This document shows positions 1 through 8,401 of a stretch of DNA of 64,000 nt, in pieces; position 1 is the first letter of the stretch, and each line of letters opens with the position of its first letter. Source of the DNA: Mycolicibacterium septicum DSM 44393 (lineage in GTDB: Bacteria; Actinomycetota; Actinomycetes; Mycobacteriales; Mycobacteriaceae); NCBI RefSeq assembly GCF_000455325.1, contig NZ_HG322951.1:1963695-2027694 (forward strand). Direction: 5' to 3'. The translations under genes and the position numbers were made by a program. A model generated the notes under the pieces. That model saw nothing but the letters and a program-made list of their open reading frames with translations, was not told where the DNA came from and ran no database searches.

Positions 1-1215
1 GAAGGCGATGCGCCGCGGCAGGGGATCGATGGGTACCGGGACAGTCGGTGCCACCGAAACCGGAGCGGTCGGCGCGGATGCGGGCGGCGTTGTGCTGTCA
101 CTGACCGCGGCCAGGGCGTCGACGACGCCGTGCCCCACGTACGGATTCCAGCGGTCGGCCGGCGGGCGTGCGGTGTCCTCGATGCGGCGCATCACCTCTC
201 GTGCGCTCAACTGAGGAAATCGGGAGCGCACCAGTGCGGCGATCCCGGCGACGACTGGCGCGGCGTAGCTGGTCCCCGAAATCGGGGCTTCGCGTCCGAC
301 GGTGCGGATCAACTGCTCGCCGTCGGGATGCAGCGACACGAGGTTTTCGCCGGGGGCGGCCACATCCACCCACGGACCGGCCAGGCTGAAAACCGATGCG
401 GCGCCGCTGGACCCGACCGATCCGACGCACAACACCAGGTCGTCGTACCAGGCGGGGCTGGACACCGAGCGCACGCTGTTCCAGTCGGGTTCGCCGGGCG
501 GCCCGACCGGACCGTCCTGTTGGGTGCAGCCCGCGCCGACGTTGCCCGCCGCGACGACCACCACGACGTTGCGCACGTCGACGGCGTAGCTCAGCGCAGC
601 GCCGAGGGCGCGGTCGTCGGGTGCTTCGGTGGCGGGTACGCACGCAGGAGACGAGATGTTGATGACGGTCGCGCCGAGATCGGCCGCGGTACGGACCGCC
701 ATGGCGAGGGTTTCGAGGTCTCCGACACCGGTGGCCCCACCGTCTGCGGCGAACTTGTTGCTCGACTGCCGGATTGACAGGATGGCGGCATCGGGGGCAA
801 CCCCGCTGAAACCGGCGCTCGGTGCGGCGGCGGCGATTCCGGCGACGATCGTGCCGTGACCATCGCAATCCGCGGTGCCGTCACCGTGGGACACATAATC
901 GCCGCCGCCGATCAGGCGCGGCAGCAATCGATGCCGGGCGACCCCGGTATCGATCACCGCGATCTTCTGGCCCTCGCCACGAGAAAGCGGCCACACCGCG
1001 TCCAGATTCACTGGGCTGCCCGCCGCGCCGGTGAGGCCGACCGCGGATTGGTAGCAAGGCTGGCGCTGCTCGGTGGGTATGACGGGCGCCGGCGGAGCGG
1101 GTCGCGGCAGCAGGGTAGCATCGACCGCGGGTGGTACGACCGCAGCGGCCGGCGCCACGGACAGCAGCGGAAGCCCGGCGACCAACGCCACGATCAACCG
1201 GCCCGAACGTTTCAC
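1..1215 (-). CDS. mycP4: Mycosin MycP4, ESX-4 subtilisin-like protease (partial, C-terminus off the window)
   Basis: Membrane-anchored serine protease of the ESX-4 type VII secretion system, acting on the outer face of the cytoplasmic membrane. The reading frame is open from a GTG at 1215 to the window edge (405 residues visible). It begins with a signal peptide (KRSG..., hydrophobic stretch to about residue 28). The catalytic triad is visible: Asp89 in VIDTGV, His120 in GHGT, Ser316 in GTSYAAP. After the protease domain a Pro/Val/Thr-rich linker starts near residue 370; the C-terminal membrane helix expected in mycosins would lie beyond the edge. The GTG overlaps the eccD4 stop by 4 bp (GTGA), so translation is probably coupled. 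Family and locus are clear; only the end is missing. Confidence 0.95.
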   Translation of the reverse strand, partial: MKRSGRLIVALVAGLPLLSVAPAAAVVPPAVDATLLPRPAPPAPVIPTEQRQPCYQSAVGLTGAAGSPVNLDAVWPLSRGEGQKIAVIDTGVARHRLLPRLIGGGDYVSHGDGTADCDGHGTIVAGIAAAAPSAGFSGVAPDAAILSIRQSSNKFAADGGATGVGDLETLAMAVRTAADLGATVINISSPACVPATEAPDDRALGAALSYAVDVRNVVVVVAAGNVGAGCTQQDGPVGPPGEPDWNSVRSVSSPAWYDDLVLCVGSVGSSGAASVFSLAGPWVDVAAPGENLVSLHPDGEQLIRTVGREAPISGTSYAAPVVAGIAALVRSRFPQLSAREVMRRIEDTARPPADRWNPYVGHGVVDALAAVSDSTTPPASAPTAPVSVAPTVPVPIDPLPRRIAF

Positions 1216-2558
1216 CGCAATCCCAGGTCGCGGACGAGGTCGAAGGCACCGGCGAGCCAACACGCCAACGGCACCACCGCGGCCAGTGCTCCGTATTCGA
1301 CGGCATCGGCGAGCCGCGCTGCCACGGGACTCTGGACCGTGACCGGCCAGAGCACGGCCACACCGGCACTCACAGCGAGGATGCCCGCCCAACTGCCCCG
1401 CGTGGGATCCCATGCCACCATGAGGGCGAAAGCCGCAGTGAGCGAGAGAAATCCGCAGATCGTCGGAGCTGTGCGGCAGTGCCCGGACGCGTAGGTACGT
1501 GAGCGCAGCAGCAGGGCCACGCCCACGGTCGCGGCGAACACCACCTCGACGGCGCTGACCCGTCGAGCACCGGCGAGCGCGAGGATCGTGGTGCCCAGTG
1601 CGGCGGCGACCGAACAGCCGGCTACCAGGCTCACGAGGTTCCGGTGCCCGTGGAGGGCACGTGCTTCGGCGTCCGATTCTTCGTCAGCCGCCACTTCATC
1701 CTCCGCAACGGGGTACCCGGGCACCGGAGGCGTCAGGCCGGCGAGAGCGATGGACAATCGCGGGGCAAATGGCAGCAGGCCCAGCCCGAGCGCGCCCACC
1801 ACCGCACCCCACACCGTTGTGGCCGGCGGCCACAGCACTGCGAAACCCGCGGGCAGGGCAAGCAACCCGGCGACCGTCACGACCGCGAGCAGGATCTGCC
1901 GACTGTCACCGGATACCCGGATCAGCACCGCGCCCGCCGATCCCGCGGCCGTCGTGGCGAGAAAGAGATTCGCCGGCGCGGGCCCGCCCGGAACTATGAG
2001 AAATCCCAGAACCGCAACGGACGCCACAGCCGCGACGTCGAGCGTCGCAATCACGGCCGAACTCAGACCCAGGCGAGGTGCGGACACGGCGATGGCCATC
2101 ACCGCGACAGTCACCACCGCGATGGCGGCGAGACGATCCGGTCCCTCGCTGCCGAGCCCGGCCAACATCAATGCCAGGAGTCCCAGTGTGCAGGCCGACA
2201 AGCAGGCGGCGATTCGCAGTCCGACGGGGAGGCGGTCATCGGTCGAGGTGAAGGTCGGCGCGCCGATCGGTGGCCACTCGGGTGAGGGCTGTTCGCAGTA
2301 GCCGGCCAGCACCAGCAGATCGCCGTCTTGAATATCGTTCTGCACCAGGGTGGCTGAGTCATCCAGGTGGCGGCCGCCGAGGTGTGCCAGCTGCCATTGG
2401 CGTGGTGTGCCGTCCCCTGCGCCGAGTGCATCGACGATCCATGGCAGCAGTTCGCCGACAGTCATCGCGGCGGGCAGGGCCAGGTCAACCGTGGCAGCGT
2501 TTCCGGCTTCGGCCGAAGACCCGCAATGAACCGATACGTGGCGCAACGAATCCGGCAT
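1212..2558 (-). CDS. eccD4: ESX-4 membrane channel subunit EccD4
   Basis: Integral membrane component of the type VII secretion channel. The first 85 or so residues form a soluble, ubiquitin-like EccD domain (MPDSLRHVSVHCG...), followed by about eleven hydrophobic helices over residues 120-448, the known EccD architecture. Length is 448 residues from the chosen ATG at 2558; an in-frame ATG at 2588 would add ten residues (MHRRLPGGDA) that do not look like the family N-terminus. It is divergent from eccC4 and translationally coupled to mycP4 downstream. There is an acidic insertion near residue 280 (AEDEVAADEESDAE). In M. tuberculosis the equivalent is Rv3448. Confidence 0.95.
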   Translation of the reverse strand: MPDSLRHVSVHCGSSAEAGNAATVDLALPAAMTVGELLPWIVDALGAGDGTPRQWQLAHLGGRHLDDSATLVQNDIQDGDLLVLAGYCEQPSPEWPPIGAPTFTSTDDRLPVGLRIAACLSACTLGLLALMLAGLGSEGPDRLAAIAVVTVAVMAIAVSAPRLGLSSAVIATLDVAAVASVAVLGFLIVPGGPAPANLFLATTAAGSAGAVLIRVSGDSRQILLAVVTVAGLLALPAGFAVLWPPATTVWGAVVGALGLGLLPFAPRLSIALAGLTPPVPGYPVAEDEVAADEESDAEARALHGHRNLVSLVAGCSVAAALGTTILALAGARRVSAVEVVFAATVGVALLLRSRTYASGHCRTAPTICGFLSLTAAFALMVAWDPTRGSWAGILAVSAGVAVLWPVTVQSPVAARLADAVEYGALAAVVPLACWLAGAFDLVRDLGLR

Positions 2559-2644
2559 CGCATCACCCCCCGGTAGACGCCGATGCATGTCACGCTAACT
2601 GACCCGGCATGCACCCCTGCGCACCAAAATTTCGGCGCGAAAGG

Positions 2645-2670
2645 GGAACCCGACCGGCCCGGCGCGCGTC
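2645..2670 (+). promoter_or_regulatory. SigM-type promoter of eccC4 (GGAAC-N17-CGTC)
   Basis: GGAAC at 2645-2649 and CGTC at 2667-2670 are separated by 17 bp and end 9 bp before the eccC4 ATG. Mycobacterial ECF factor SigM recognises GGAAC-N16-18-CGTC(A/G). A start site about 7-10 bp downstream would give a nearly leaderless mRNA, common in mycobacteria. The same pattern and spacing recur before esxU and before 24061. Promoter activity is inferred. Confidence 0.6.
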
Positions 2671-2679
2671 CAAACGTCG

Positions 2680-5600
2680 ATGGAACCCATCCGCACACCA
2701 ACCACTACCCGCGCGCTCCCGGCAGCCGAACAGACTGGGGAGGTGGTGATCGATGCGCCGCCCGCGCTGCCTCGCCACACTCCGGTCAGCCCGTTGACCA
2801 GGCTGTTGCCGCTGGTGCTCGTGGTGGCGGTGGCGGGCATGATCGCGGTGTACGCAACCTCGGGCGCGTTTGCCTCGCGGGGTCCGGCGTCCATGATGTT
2901 CCCGATCATGATGGCGGTGTCGGCGATCGGCACGGTCGCCTACAGCTTCCGGGGCAACGGCCGCGCATCACAGCTCCACCGGGACCGCTGCGAGTATCTC
3001 CGGTACCTGGACGGGATCGACGCCGCGACCGGAGAAACCGCCCTTTCTCAGTGGCTGGCCCTGACTGCGGAACACCCCACACCGGGACGGTTGTGGACGT
3101 TGGCGGGGGGCGCGCGGATGTGGAAGCGCCGGCCCGGTGACCCTAAATTCTGCGAGGTGCGGATCGGAGTGGGGGACCGGCCGCTGTCCACGCGGCTGGT
3201 CGCCGGGGGTACCGATCTCGGGCGCGATTCAGATCCGGTGACGGCATCGGCTCTGGCACAACTGATCCGGCGTCGGTCGTTGGTCGCTGACGCCCCGGTG
3301 ACGGTGAACCTGTGCAGGCTCGGTCACGTGACCGTGAGCGGGCCGCGCGCATCGGCCCGGGCCCTACTGCGGGCCGTGGTCTGCCAACTGGCCGTGGCCC
3401 ACAGCCCGCGACACGTCCGCATCGCCGCCGTGGTCGACGGATCGACGACGGCGGACTGGGAGTGGTTGAAATGGCTTGCCCATCATTGGTATCCCGACGG
3501 TCGCGCTGCGGCCACTGCGCTGCGGCTGAGCACCCTTGCCGACCTACCTGCCGCGGCGCCCCCGGTGCACACTGTCGTCATCGTCGACTCCGCCACCGCG
3601 TCGGCGGCGACACCGGTGCCCGGTGCGGGTGTCACGCTGGTGAGCGTCGTCGGCCCGGCCGACGCTGCCGCAATCGCCCGCTCCGATCTGCATCTGGACC
3701 TGGGCGCCGACGTGGTGCGATGCGAAGTCGCTCCGCTACAGCCCGATCAGATGAGCCAGGAGCAGGCCATCACGTGTGCGCGGAGGCTCGCACGGTACCG
3801 GTGCGCGCCGGTACCCGACGACTCCGGTTGGCCGGCGCTGATCGGTATCGGCGATCCGGCCGCCATCGAACCGCCGAACAACTGGTCGACATCGGATCCC
3901 CAGCGGTTCCTTCGCGTTCCGGTCGGCCGATGTGCGGATGGCGCTCCGCTGCACCTCGACCTCAAGGAAGCCGCGCATGACGGCATGGGCCCGCACGGGC
4001 TCTGTGTCGGAGCCACCGGGTCGGGGAAATCGGAGTTCCTGCGGACGTTGGTGCTGGGGCTGATCACCACGCATTCACCCGAGGAGCTGAACCTGATCCT
4101 CGTGGATTTCAAAGGCGGTGCAACGTTTCTCGGCCTGCAGCGGGCGCGCCACATCAGCGCGCTGATCACCAATCTGGCCGAGGAGGAGTTGCTGGTGACC
4201 CGGATGGCCGATGCGCTCGCCGGGGAGATGACCCGTCGCCAGGAGTTGCTTCGGGCGGCCGGAAACCTGTCCAACATCGCCGAGTACCGGCGCCGGACGG
4301 ATCTGCCCGCATTGCCCGCGCTGCTGATCGTGGTGGACGAATTCTCCGAACTTCTCCAGCAGCACCCGGATTTCGCCGAGTTGTTCGTGGCGATCGGCCG
4401 GCTCGGGCGCTCACTGGGCATACACCTGCTGTTGGCCAGCCAGCGACTCGACGAGGGCAGGCTTCGCGGGCTGGACAGCCACCTGTCATACCGGGTGTGC
4501 CTCAAGACCTTCTCGCCCAACGAATCCCGATCGGTGCTCGGTGTCGCGGACGCGTACGAGTTGCCCAACACCCCGGGAGCGGCCTATCTCAAGACACCGT
4601 CCGGCGAGATCATCAGGTTCCAGACCGCGTTCGTCTCGGCCCCGAGCACAGTACCCGAATCGCTGTCGCAAATACCGCAGGCGCCGTTGCGGCCGCGGCG
4701 ATTCACCGGGTCCTGGGCGGGGGCCGATCCTCGGCCCGCCGTACCGGCGACGACCACAGTGCTGCAGCAGGTTGTCGACCGGCTGGCCGGGCATGGGACA
4801 CCGGCGCATCAGGTGTGGCTGCCCCCGCTGCCGCGTGCCGTCCCGCTCAGCGACGTGCTGTTGTCCGATTCGGAGCCGCTGGAGGTAGCGATCGGCCTGA
4901 TCGACCGTCCTTTCGAGCAGCGCCGGGACCGACTGATGCTGGAGCTGGGCGGCGCCGAGGGCAACGTGGCGATCGTCGGTGGTCCCCAGTCCGGAAAGTC
5001 CACGGCTGTCAAGACATTGGCGGTCGCGCTGGCCGCCACTCACCATCCCCGTGACCTCGCGATCTATTGTCTGGACTTCGGTGGGGGAGCATTGAATGCA
5101 CTGCGGGCGCTGCCACACGTGGGTGCGGTGGCCGGGCGTGCCGACACCGATCTGGTCCGGCGCACCGTTGCCGAGCTGCATGCGCTGGTGAGCGCCCGTG
5201 AAGCGCGGTTCACCGCCCTCGGCATCGGGTCCATGGCTGAATACCGGATACGGCGTGGTGGCGGGGACATCGATGATCCGTTCGGCGATGTGTTCCTGAT
5301 CATCGACGGTTGGTCGACGTTCCGCGCAGAACTCGACTCCCTGGAGCCATCGATCACCGCACTCACCGTGCAGGGGCTTTCGCTCGGAGTCCATGTCGTG
5401 GTGACGGCTTCCCGGTGGGCGGAGTTCCGTCCGGCGCTCAAGGACCAGTTGGGAACCCGCATCGAACTGCGGCTCGGTGATCCGGCCGAATCCGAGATGG
5501 ACCGCAAACGCGCCCGGCTGCTCGTCCAGAGTGCGCCGGGGCGGGGCCTGACCCGTGAGGGCCGCGAGCTGCTGATCGCGCTGCCCCGGTTGGACGGCAC

Positions 5601-6453
5601 TCCGAGCGATGCCGGCATCGGTACGTCACTGACGCGGGTCGGAGACACCCTGCGCGCCCAGTACGGTGACGCCCGAGCGCCCGCTGTCCGGTTGTTGCCG
5701 ACGCGGGTGCGCCGGCCCGAGCTGGGCCCGACGCCGCGGGCCCGGCCCGCCACCGAAGTGCTGCTCGGTGTCGGTGAACGCGAACTCGCCCCGGTGTTGG
5801 TCGATTTCGCCGCCCAGCCCGATCTGATGATCCTCGGTGACACCGGTTGCGGCAAGTCCACCGCGCTGCGCGCCTTGTGCCGCGACTTGGTGGCCGTTAA
5901 CGATCCGTCGAATGTGCAACTGCTCATCGTGGACTTCCGCCGCGCCCTGCTGGGAGCGGTCGAATCGGAGCATCTTGCCGGATATGCGTCCTCTGCCGGG
6001 GCACTGGATATAGCGCTGCCGAGAGTGCTTGAGACACTGCGGAACCGGATGCCCGGGCCCGAGGTGGCCCAGCGGCAGCTCCGCGACCGCTCGTGGTGGA
6101 CCGGACCGGAACTCTATGTCGTGGTCGACGATTACGACTTGGTGACCGGCGGCGGGACGAGTCCGCTCTCGCCGCTGTTGCACTACCTGCCGCATGCCCG
6201 TGACCTCGGACTGCACCTGGTGCTGGCCCGCCGCTCCGGAGGTGCGGCGCGGGCGATGTTCGACCCGGTCCTGGCCGGGGTGAAGGACCTCGGTTGCATG
6301 GGCCTGATGATGAGCGCGAGCCCCGACGACGGTGTCCTGCTGGGATCGGCACGGCCGGTTCGGCTTCCGCCGGGACGCGGCACACTGATCACCCGCTCGG
6401 CGCCCGATCAGTTGGTCCAGGTCACGCTGCCCGACGGGGTCGATCCGGGGTGA
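2680..6453 (+). CDS. eccC4: ESX-4 secretion ATPase EccC4 (FtsK/SpoIIIE type)
   Basis: Motor ATPase of ESX-4, 1257 residues, a single fused chain (not split into EccCa/EccCb). Two membrane helices lie near residues 38-85 (LLPLVLVVAVAGMIAVYA and MMFPIMMAVSAIGTVAYSF). Three P-loop ATPase modules follow: GATGSGKSE near 444 (Walker B-like LLIVVDEFSE near 550), GGPQSGKST near 767 and GDTGCGKST near 1053. Module 1 is the most canonical, as in other EccC proteins; the later modules bind substrate signals in known homologues. The gene is divergent from eccD4-mycP4 and overlaps the next gene by 4 bp (GTGA). Equivalent to M. tuberculosis Rv3447c. Confidence 0.96.
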   Translation: MEPIRTPTTTRALPAAEQTGEVVIDAPPALPRHTPVSPLTRLLPLVLVVAVAGMIAVYATSGAFASRGPASMMFPIMMAVSAIGTVAYSFRGNGRASQLHRDRCEYLRYLDGIDAATGETALSQWLALTAEHPTPGRLWTLAGGARMWKRRPGDPKFCEVRIGVGDRPLSTRLVAGGTDLGRDSDPVTASALAQLIRRRSLVADAPVTVNLCRLGHVTVSGPRASARALLRAVVCQLAVAHSPRHVRIAAVVDGSTTADWEWLKWLAHHWYPDGRAAATALRLSTLADLPAAAPPVHTVVIVDSATASAATPVPGAGVTLVSVVGPADAAAIARSDLHLDLGADVVRCEVAPLQPDQMSQEQAITCARRLARYRCAPVPDDSGWPALIGIGDPAAIEPPNNWSTSDPQRFLRVPVGRCADGAPLHLDLKEAAHDGMGPHGLCVGATGSGKSEFLRTLVLGLITTHSPEELNLILVDFKGGATFLGLQRARHISALITNLAEEELLVTRMADALAGEMTRRQELLRAAGNLSNIAEYRRRTDLPALPALLIVVDEFSELLQQHPDFAELFVAIGRLGRSLGIHLLLASQRLDEGRLRGLDSHLSYRVCLKTFSPNESRSVLGVADAYELPNTPGAAYLKTPSGEIIRFQTAFVSAPSTVPESLSQIPQAPLRPRRFTGSWAGADPRPAVPATTTVLQQVVDRLAGHGTPAHQVWLPPLPRAVPLSDVLLSDSEPLEVAIGLIDRPFEQRRDRLMLELGGAEGNVAIVGGPQSGKSTAVKTLAVALAATHHPRDLAIYCLDFGGGALNALRALPHVGAVAGRADTDLVRRTVAELHALVSAREARFTALGIGSMAEYRIRRGGGDIDDPFGDVFLIIDGWSTFRAELDSLEPSITALTVQGLSLGVHVVVTASRWAEFRPALKDQLGTRIELRLGDPAESEMDRKRARLLVQSAPGRGLTREGRELLIALPRLDGTPSDAGIGTSLTRVGDTLRAQYGDARAPAVRLLPTRVRRPELGPTPRARPATEVLLGVGERELAPVLVDFAAQPDLMILGDTGCGKSTALRALCRDLVAVNDPSNVQLLIVDFRRALLGAVESEHLAGYASSAGALDIALPRVLETLRNRMPGPEVAQRQLRDRSWWTGPELYVVVDDYDLVTGGGTSPLSPLLHYLPHARDLGLHLVLARRSGGAARAMFDPVLAGVKDLGCMGLMMSASPDDGVLLGSARPVRLPPGRGTLITRSAPDQLVQVTLPDGVDPG

Positions 6454-7607
6454 GGCCGGCCGTCGTCGAGGTGGGCCCGGTGACCGTGCGCGGACCCGGC
6501 GCGGTCTCGGACCTCGCCGCGGTCGCAGTGGCGAGTATCGACGACGAGATCACCCTGGTCGATGACGAACCCGTTGCGGTATCGGAGCTGTGGGTCGACG
6601 TGCTCTCCGCGGCGCGTGCCGGGGCTCGGGATCTCGTCCTGGTATGCCCGACCTGGTGGACCGCCGATCGGCGTGATCGGGTGCAGGCCGCCGCGATGCG
6701 CTCAGGTGCTGAAGTGGTTGTGATACAGCGGGTTCAGGCCCTGAGTGCGGCGTTGTCGTGTGCATCCTGGGCCGTGGTGGAGATCGCCGACGAGGTCGTC
6801 ATGGTGTCGGGCGCCGATGCCCGAAGCGTCACTCTGGCCCGCCACGCTGAGGACGATCTGGACCCGGAGGCGGTGATACGCACGGTGACAGCCATTGCCG
6901 GGGTATCGGCCGAAGTAGCCGTTGATGCGCCGCCGGAGGTGGCCGGAGCAGCCACGTTGGGTAACGCGGTGATGGCCGGATTGCGCGGCCGGGGCGCAAC
7001 GGTCACCTTGGCCGGGCCCCAGACGTGGCGCGCTGAACCGAGCACCCCGCACACCCCTGATGTTCCTGCCGGCGCCGGGCAGGCCGGTACGCGGGCGGGC
7101 CGGGTGGCGGTCGGTGCCGCAGCGGCCCTGGCAGTGGTGCTGGGCGTCGTCGCCTTCGCCACTCGCGGCGACCCGGCGGACGCCGTGGCGATGACGATCC
7201 TGGTCGAGGGCCGGGTCGGCATGCAGATCCCGGCGGAGTGGTCCGTCCGGCGGATCACCGACGGACCGGGATCGGCTCGGGTTCAGGTGGTTTCGCCGTC
7301 CGACCCGCAGATGATGATTCATCTGACTCAATCCGGGGTCGCGCAGGGCGCGGTGGCGGACACCCTGCAGCGGGCTCTGCGGGAACAGCCCGCGGGGGTG
7401 TTCGTCGACTTCGACCCGTCCGCGGTCGTCGCTGCGCGTCCGGTGGTCAGCTACCGGGAGGTCCGCGCCGGGAGGGAAATTCGTTGGGCGGTGTTCGTCG
7501 ATGGCGCGGTGCGCATCGCGGTCGGGTGCCAGAGTGCCCCGGGGCAAGCGGAGGCGGTGCGGGTGGCGTGTGAGGCCGCCACCCGCTCAGCGCACGCGGC
7601 GTTCTGA
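6450..7607 (+). CDS. Type VII secretion-associated protein, Rv3446c-like
   Basis: 385 residues from the GTG at 6450 that overlaps the eccC4 stop (GTGA). The in-frame extension to 6294 lies inside eccC4 and is not family-like. The N-terminal 190 residues resemble an actin-like/ATPase-fold domain with the family signature CPTWWTADRRDRV. There is one membrane helix near residues 215-235 (GRVAVGAAAALAVVLGVVAFA), then an extracytoplasmic domain of about 150 residues. This is the type VII secretion-associated family found only in ESX-4 loci; its precise role is unknown. Position between eccC4 and esxU matches Rv3446c. Confidence 0.88.
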   Translation: MRPAVVEVGPVTVRGPGAVSDLAAVAVASIDDEITLVDDEPVAVSELWVDVLSAARAGARDLVLVCPTWWTADRRDRVQAAAMRSGAEVVVIQRVQALSAALSCASWAVVEIADEVVMVSGADARSVTLARHAEDDLDPEAVIRTVTAIAGVSAEVAVDAPPEVAGAATLGNAVMAGLRGRGATVTLAGPQTWRAEPSTPHTPDVPAGAGQAGTRAGRVAVGAAAALAVVLGVVAFATRGDPADAVAMTILVEGRVGMQIPAEWSVRRITDGPGSARVQVVSPSDPQMMIHLTQSGVAQGAVADTLQRALREQPAGVFVDFDPSAVVAARPVVSYREVRAGREIRWAVFVDGAVRIAVGCQSAPGQAEAVRVACEAATRSAHAAF

Positions 7608-7615
7608 AATCGGGT

Positions 7616-7641
7616 GGAACCAAAGTGGGTCGCGCTGCGTC
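7616..7641 (+). promoter_or_regulatory. SigM-type promoter of esxU-esxT (GGAAC-N17-CGTC)
   Basis: GGAAC at 7616-7620, a 17-bp spacer and CGTC at 7638-7641, starting 8 bp after the Rv3446c-like stop. It allows esxU-esxT to be transcribed separately from eccC4. In M. tuberculosis esxU-esxT is an experimentally supported SigM target, so this site is the best supported of the three in the window. The leader is about 35-40 nt with an AGAGGA ribosome site before 7687. Confidence 0.7.
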
Positions 7642-7686
7642 GAATTGATATATCCCGCAAGACAAGACCAAAGGGGGTCAGAGGAC

Positions 7687-8010
7687 ATGTCACCAGGACT
7701 GACGGGGCCGTTGGGCACCGACCTCGATGTGATGACGCGCGTGGCCGGCCGGATCGACGTCCTCAACGACGACGTCCGGGCCATGCTGCAGACGTTCATC
7801 GGGAAGATGAGCAGTGTGCCGCCGTCAGTATGGGGCGGTGCGGCTGCGGTGCGGTTCCGTGACGTGGTCGACCGCTGGAACGGGGAATCGCTGACCCTGC
7901 ACACCACGCTGGTCCGGATCGCCGAGACCATCCGGATCAACGAGCGCACCCTGCGCGCCGCTGCCGACACGCACGCGCAGCGACTCGGCGCCGTCGGCGA
8001 CGGAATCTGA
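7687..8010 (+). CDS. esxU: WXG100 protein EsxU
   Basis: 107-residue WXG100 family protein with the helix-turn-helix hairpin motif W-G-G at about residues 43-45 (PPSVWGGAAAVRF). It is presumed to form a heterodimer with EsxT, encoded 12 bp downstream, and to be exported by ESX-4. Two long amphipathic helices flank the WXG turn. The ATG at 7687 follows an AGAGGA ribosome site. Equivalent to Rv3445c. Confidence 0.93.
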   Translation: MSPGLTGPLGTDLDVMTRVAGRIDVLNDDVRAMLQTFIGKMSSVPPSVWGGAAAVRFRDVVDRWNGESLTLHTTLVRIAETIRINERTLRAAADTHAQRLGAVGDGI

Positions 8011-8022
8011 TCGGAGCCGGCG

Positions 8023-8319
8023 ATGGATCACGTTCTGTCCTACGACTTCGGCGAGATCGAGTACTCGGTCCGTCAGGAGATCCACACCACCTCGCGCCGG
8101 TTCAACGCCGCCCTCGACGAATTGCGTTCGCAGATCGCGCCTCTGCAGCAGGTCTGGACTCGTGAAGCGGCGCAGGCCTATGCCGTCGAGCAGGCCCGAT
8201 GGAACCAGGCCGCGGCGGCACTCAACGACATCCTGTTCTCCCTGGGCAATGCGGTGCGTGACGGTGCCGACGAGGTGGCCGCCACCGACCGCAGTGCCGC
8301 CAACGCGTGGGGAGCCTGA
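8023..8319 (+). CDS. esxT: WXG100-like protein EsxT
   Basis: 98-residue partner of EsxU. The turn reads W-T-R instead of W-X-G (QQVWTREAAQAYAVEQ); this departure is typical of EsxT orthologues (Rv3444c) and is not damage. The C-terminal helix carries a Y-A-V-E-Q segment, compatible with a YxxxD/E-like export element although not a perfect match. Last gene of the esxU-esxT unit; a strong bidirectional terminator follows. Confidence 0.92.
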   Translation: MDHVLSYDFGEIEYSVRQEIHTTSRRFNAALDELRSQIAPLQQVWTREAAQAYAVEQARWNQAAAALNDILFSLGNAVRDGADEVAATDRSAANAWGA

Positions 8320-8340
8320 GGCCGGTCAGCCCCGAAGACA

Positions 8341-8383
8341 TGTGCGGTCCCGTTCGGTGGAGAGGACCGAACGGGACCGCACA
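8341..8383. terminator. Bidirectional terminator between esxT and the helicase gene
   Basis: Perfect 18-bp inverted repeat (8341-8358 with 8366-8383) around a 7-nt loop, between two convergent genes. On the plus strand CTTTGTG follows; no long U tract, as is usual for mycobacterial terminators. Confidence 0.85.
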
Positions 8384-8401
8384 CTTTGTGTCTAGTTGGG
8401 G

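Noticed and set aside
8023..8319. EsxT as a decayed WXG100 protein because it lacks W-X-G
   Set aside because: The W-T-R turn is conserved in EsxT orthologues; the frame is intact.
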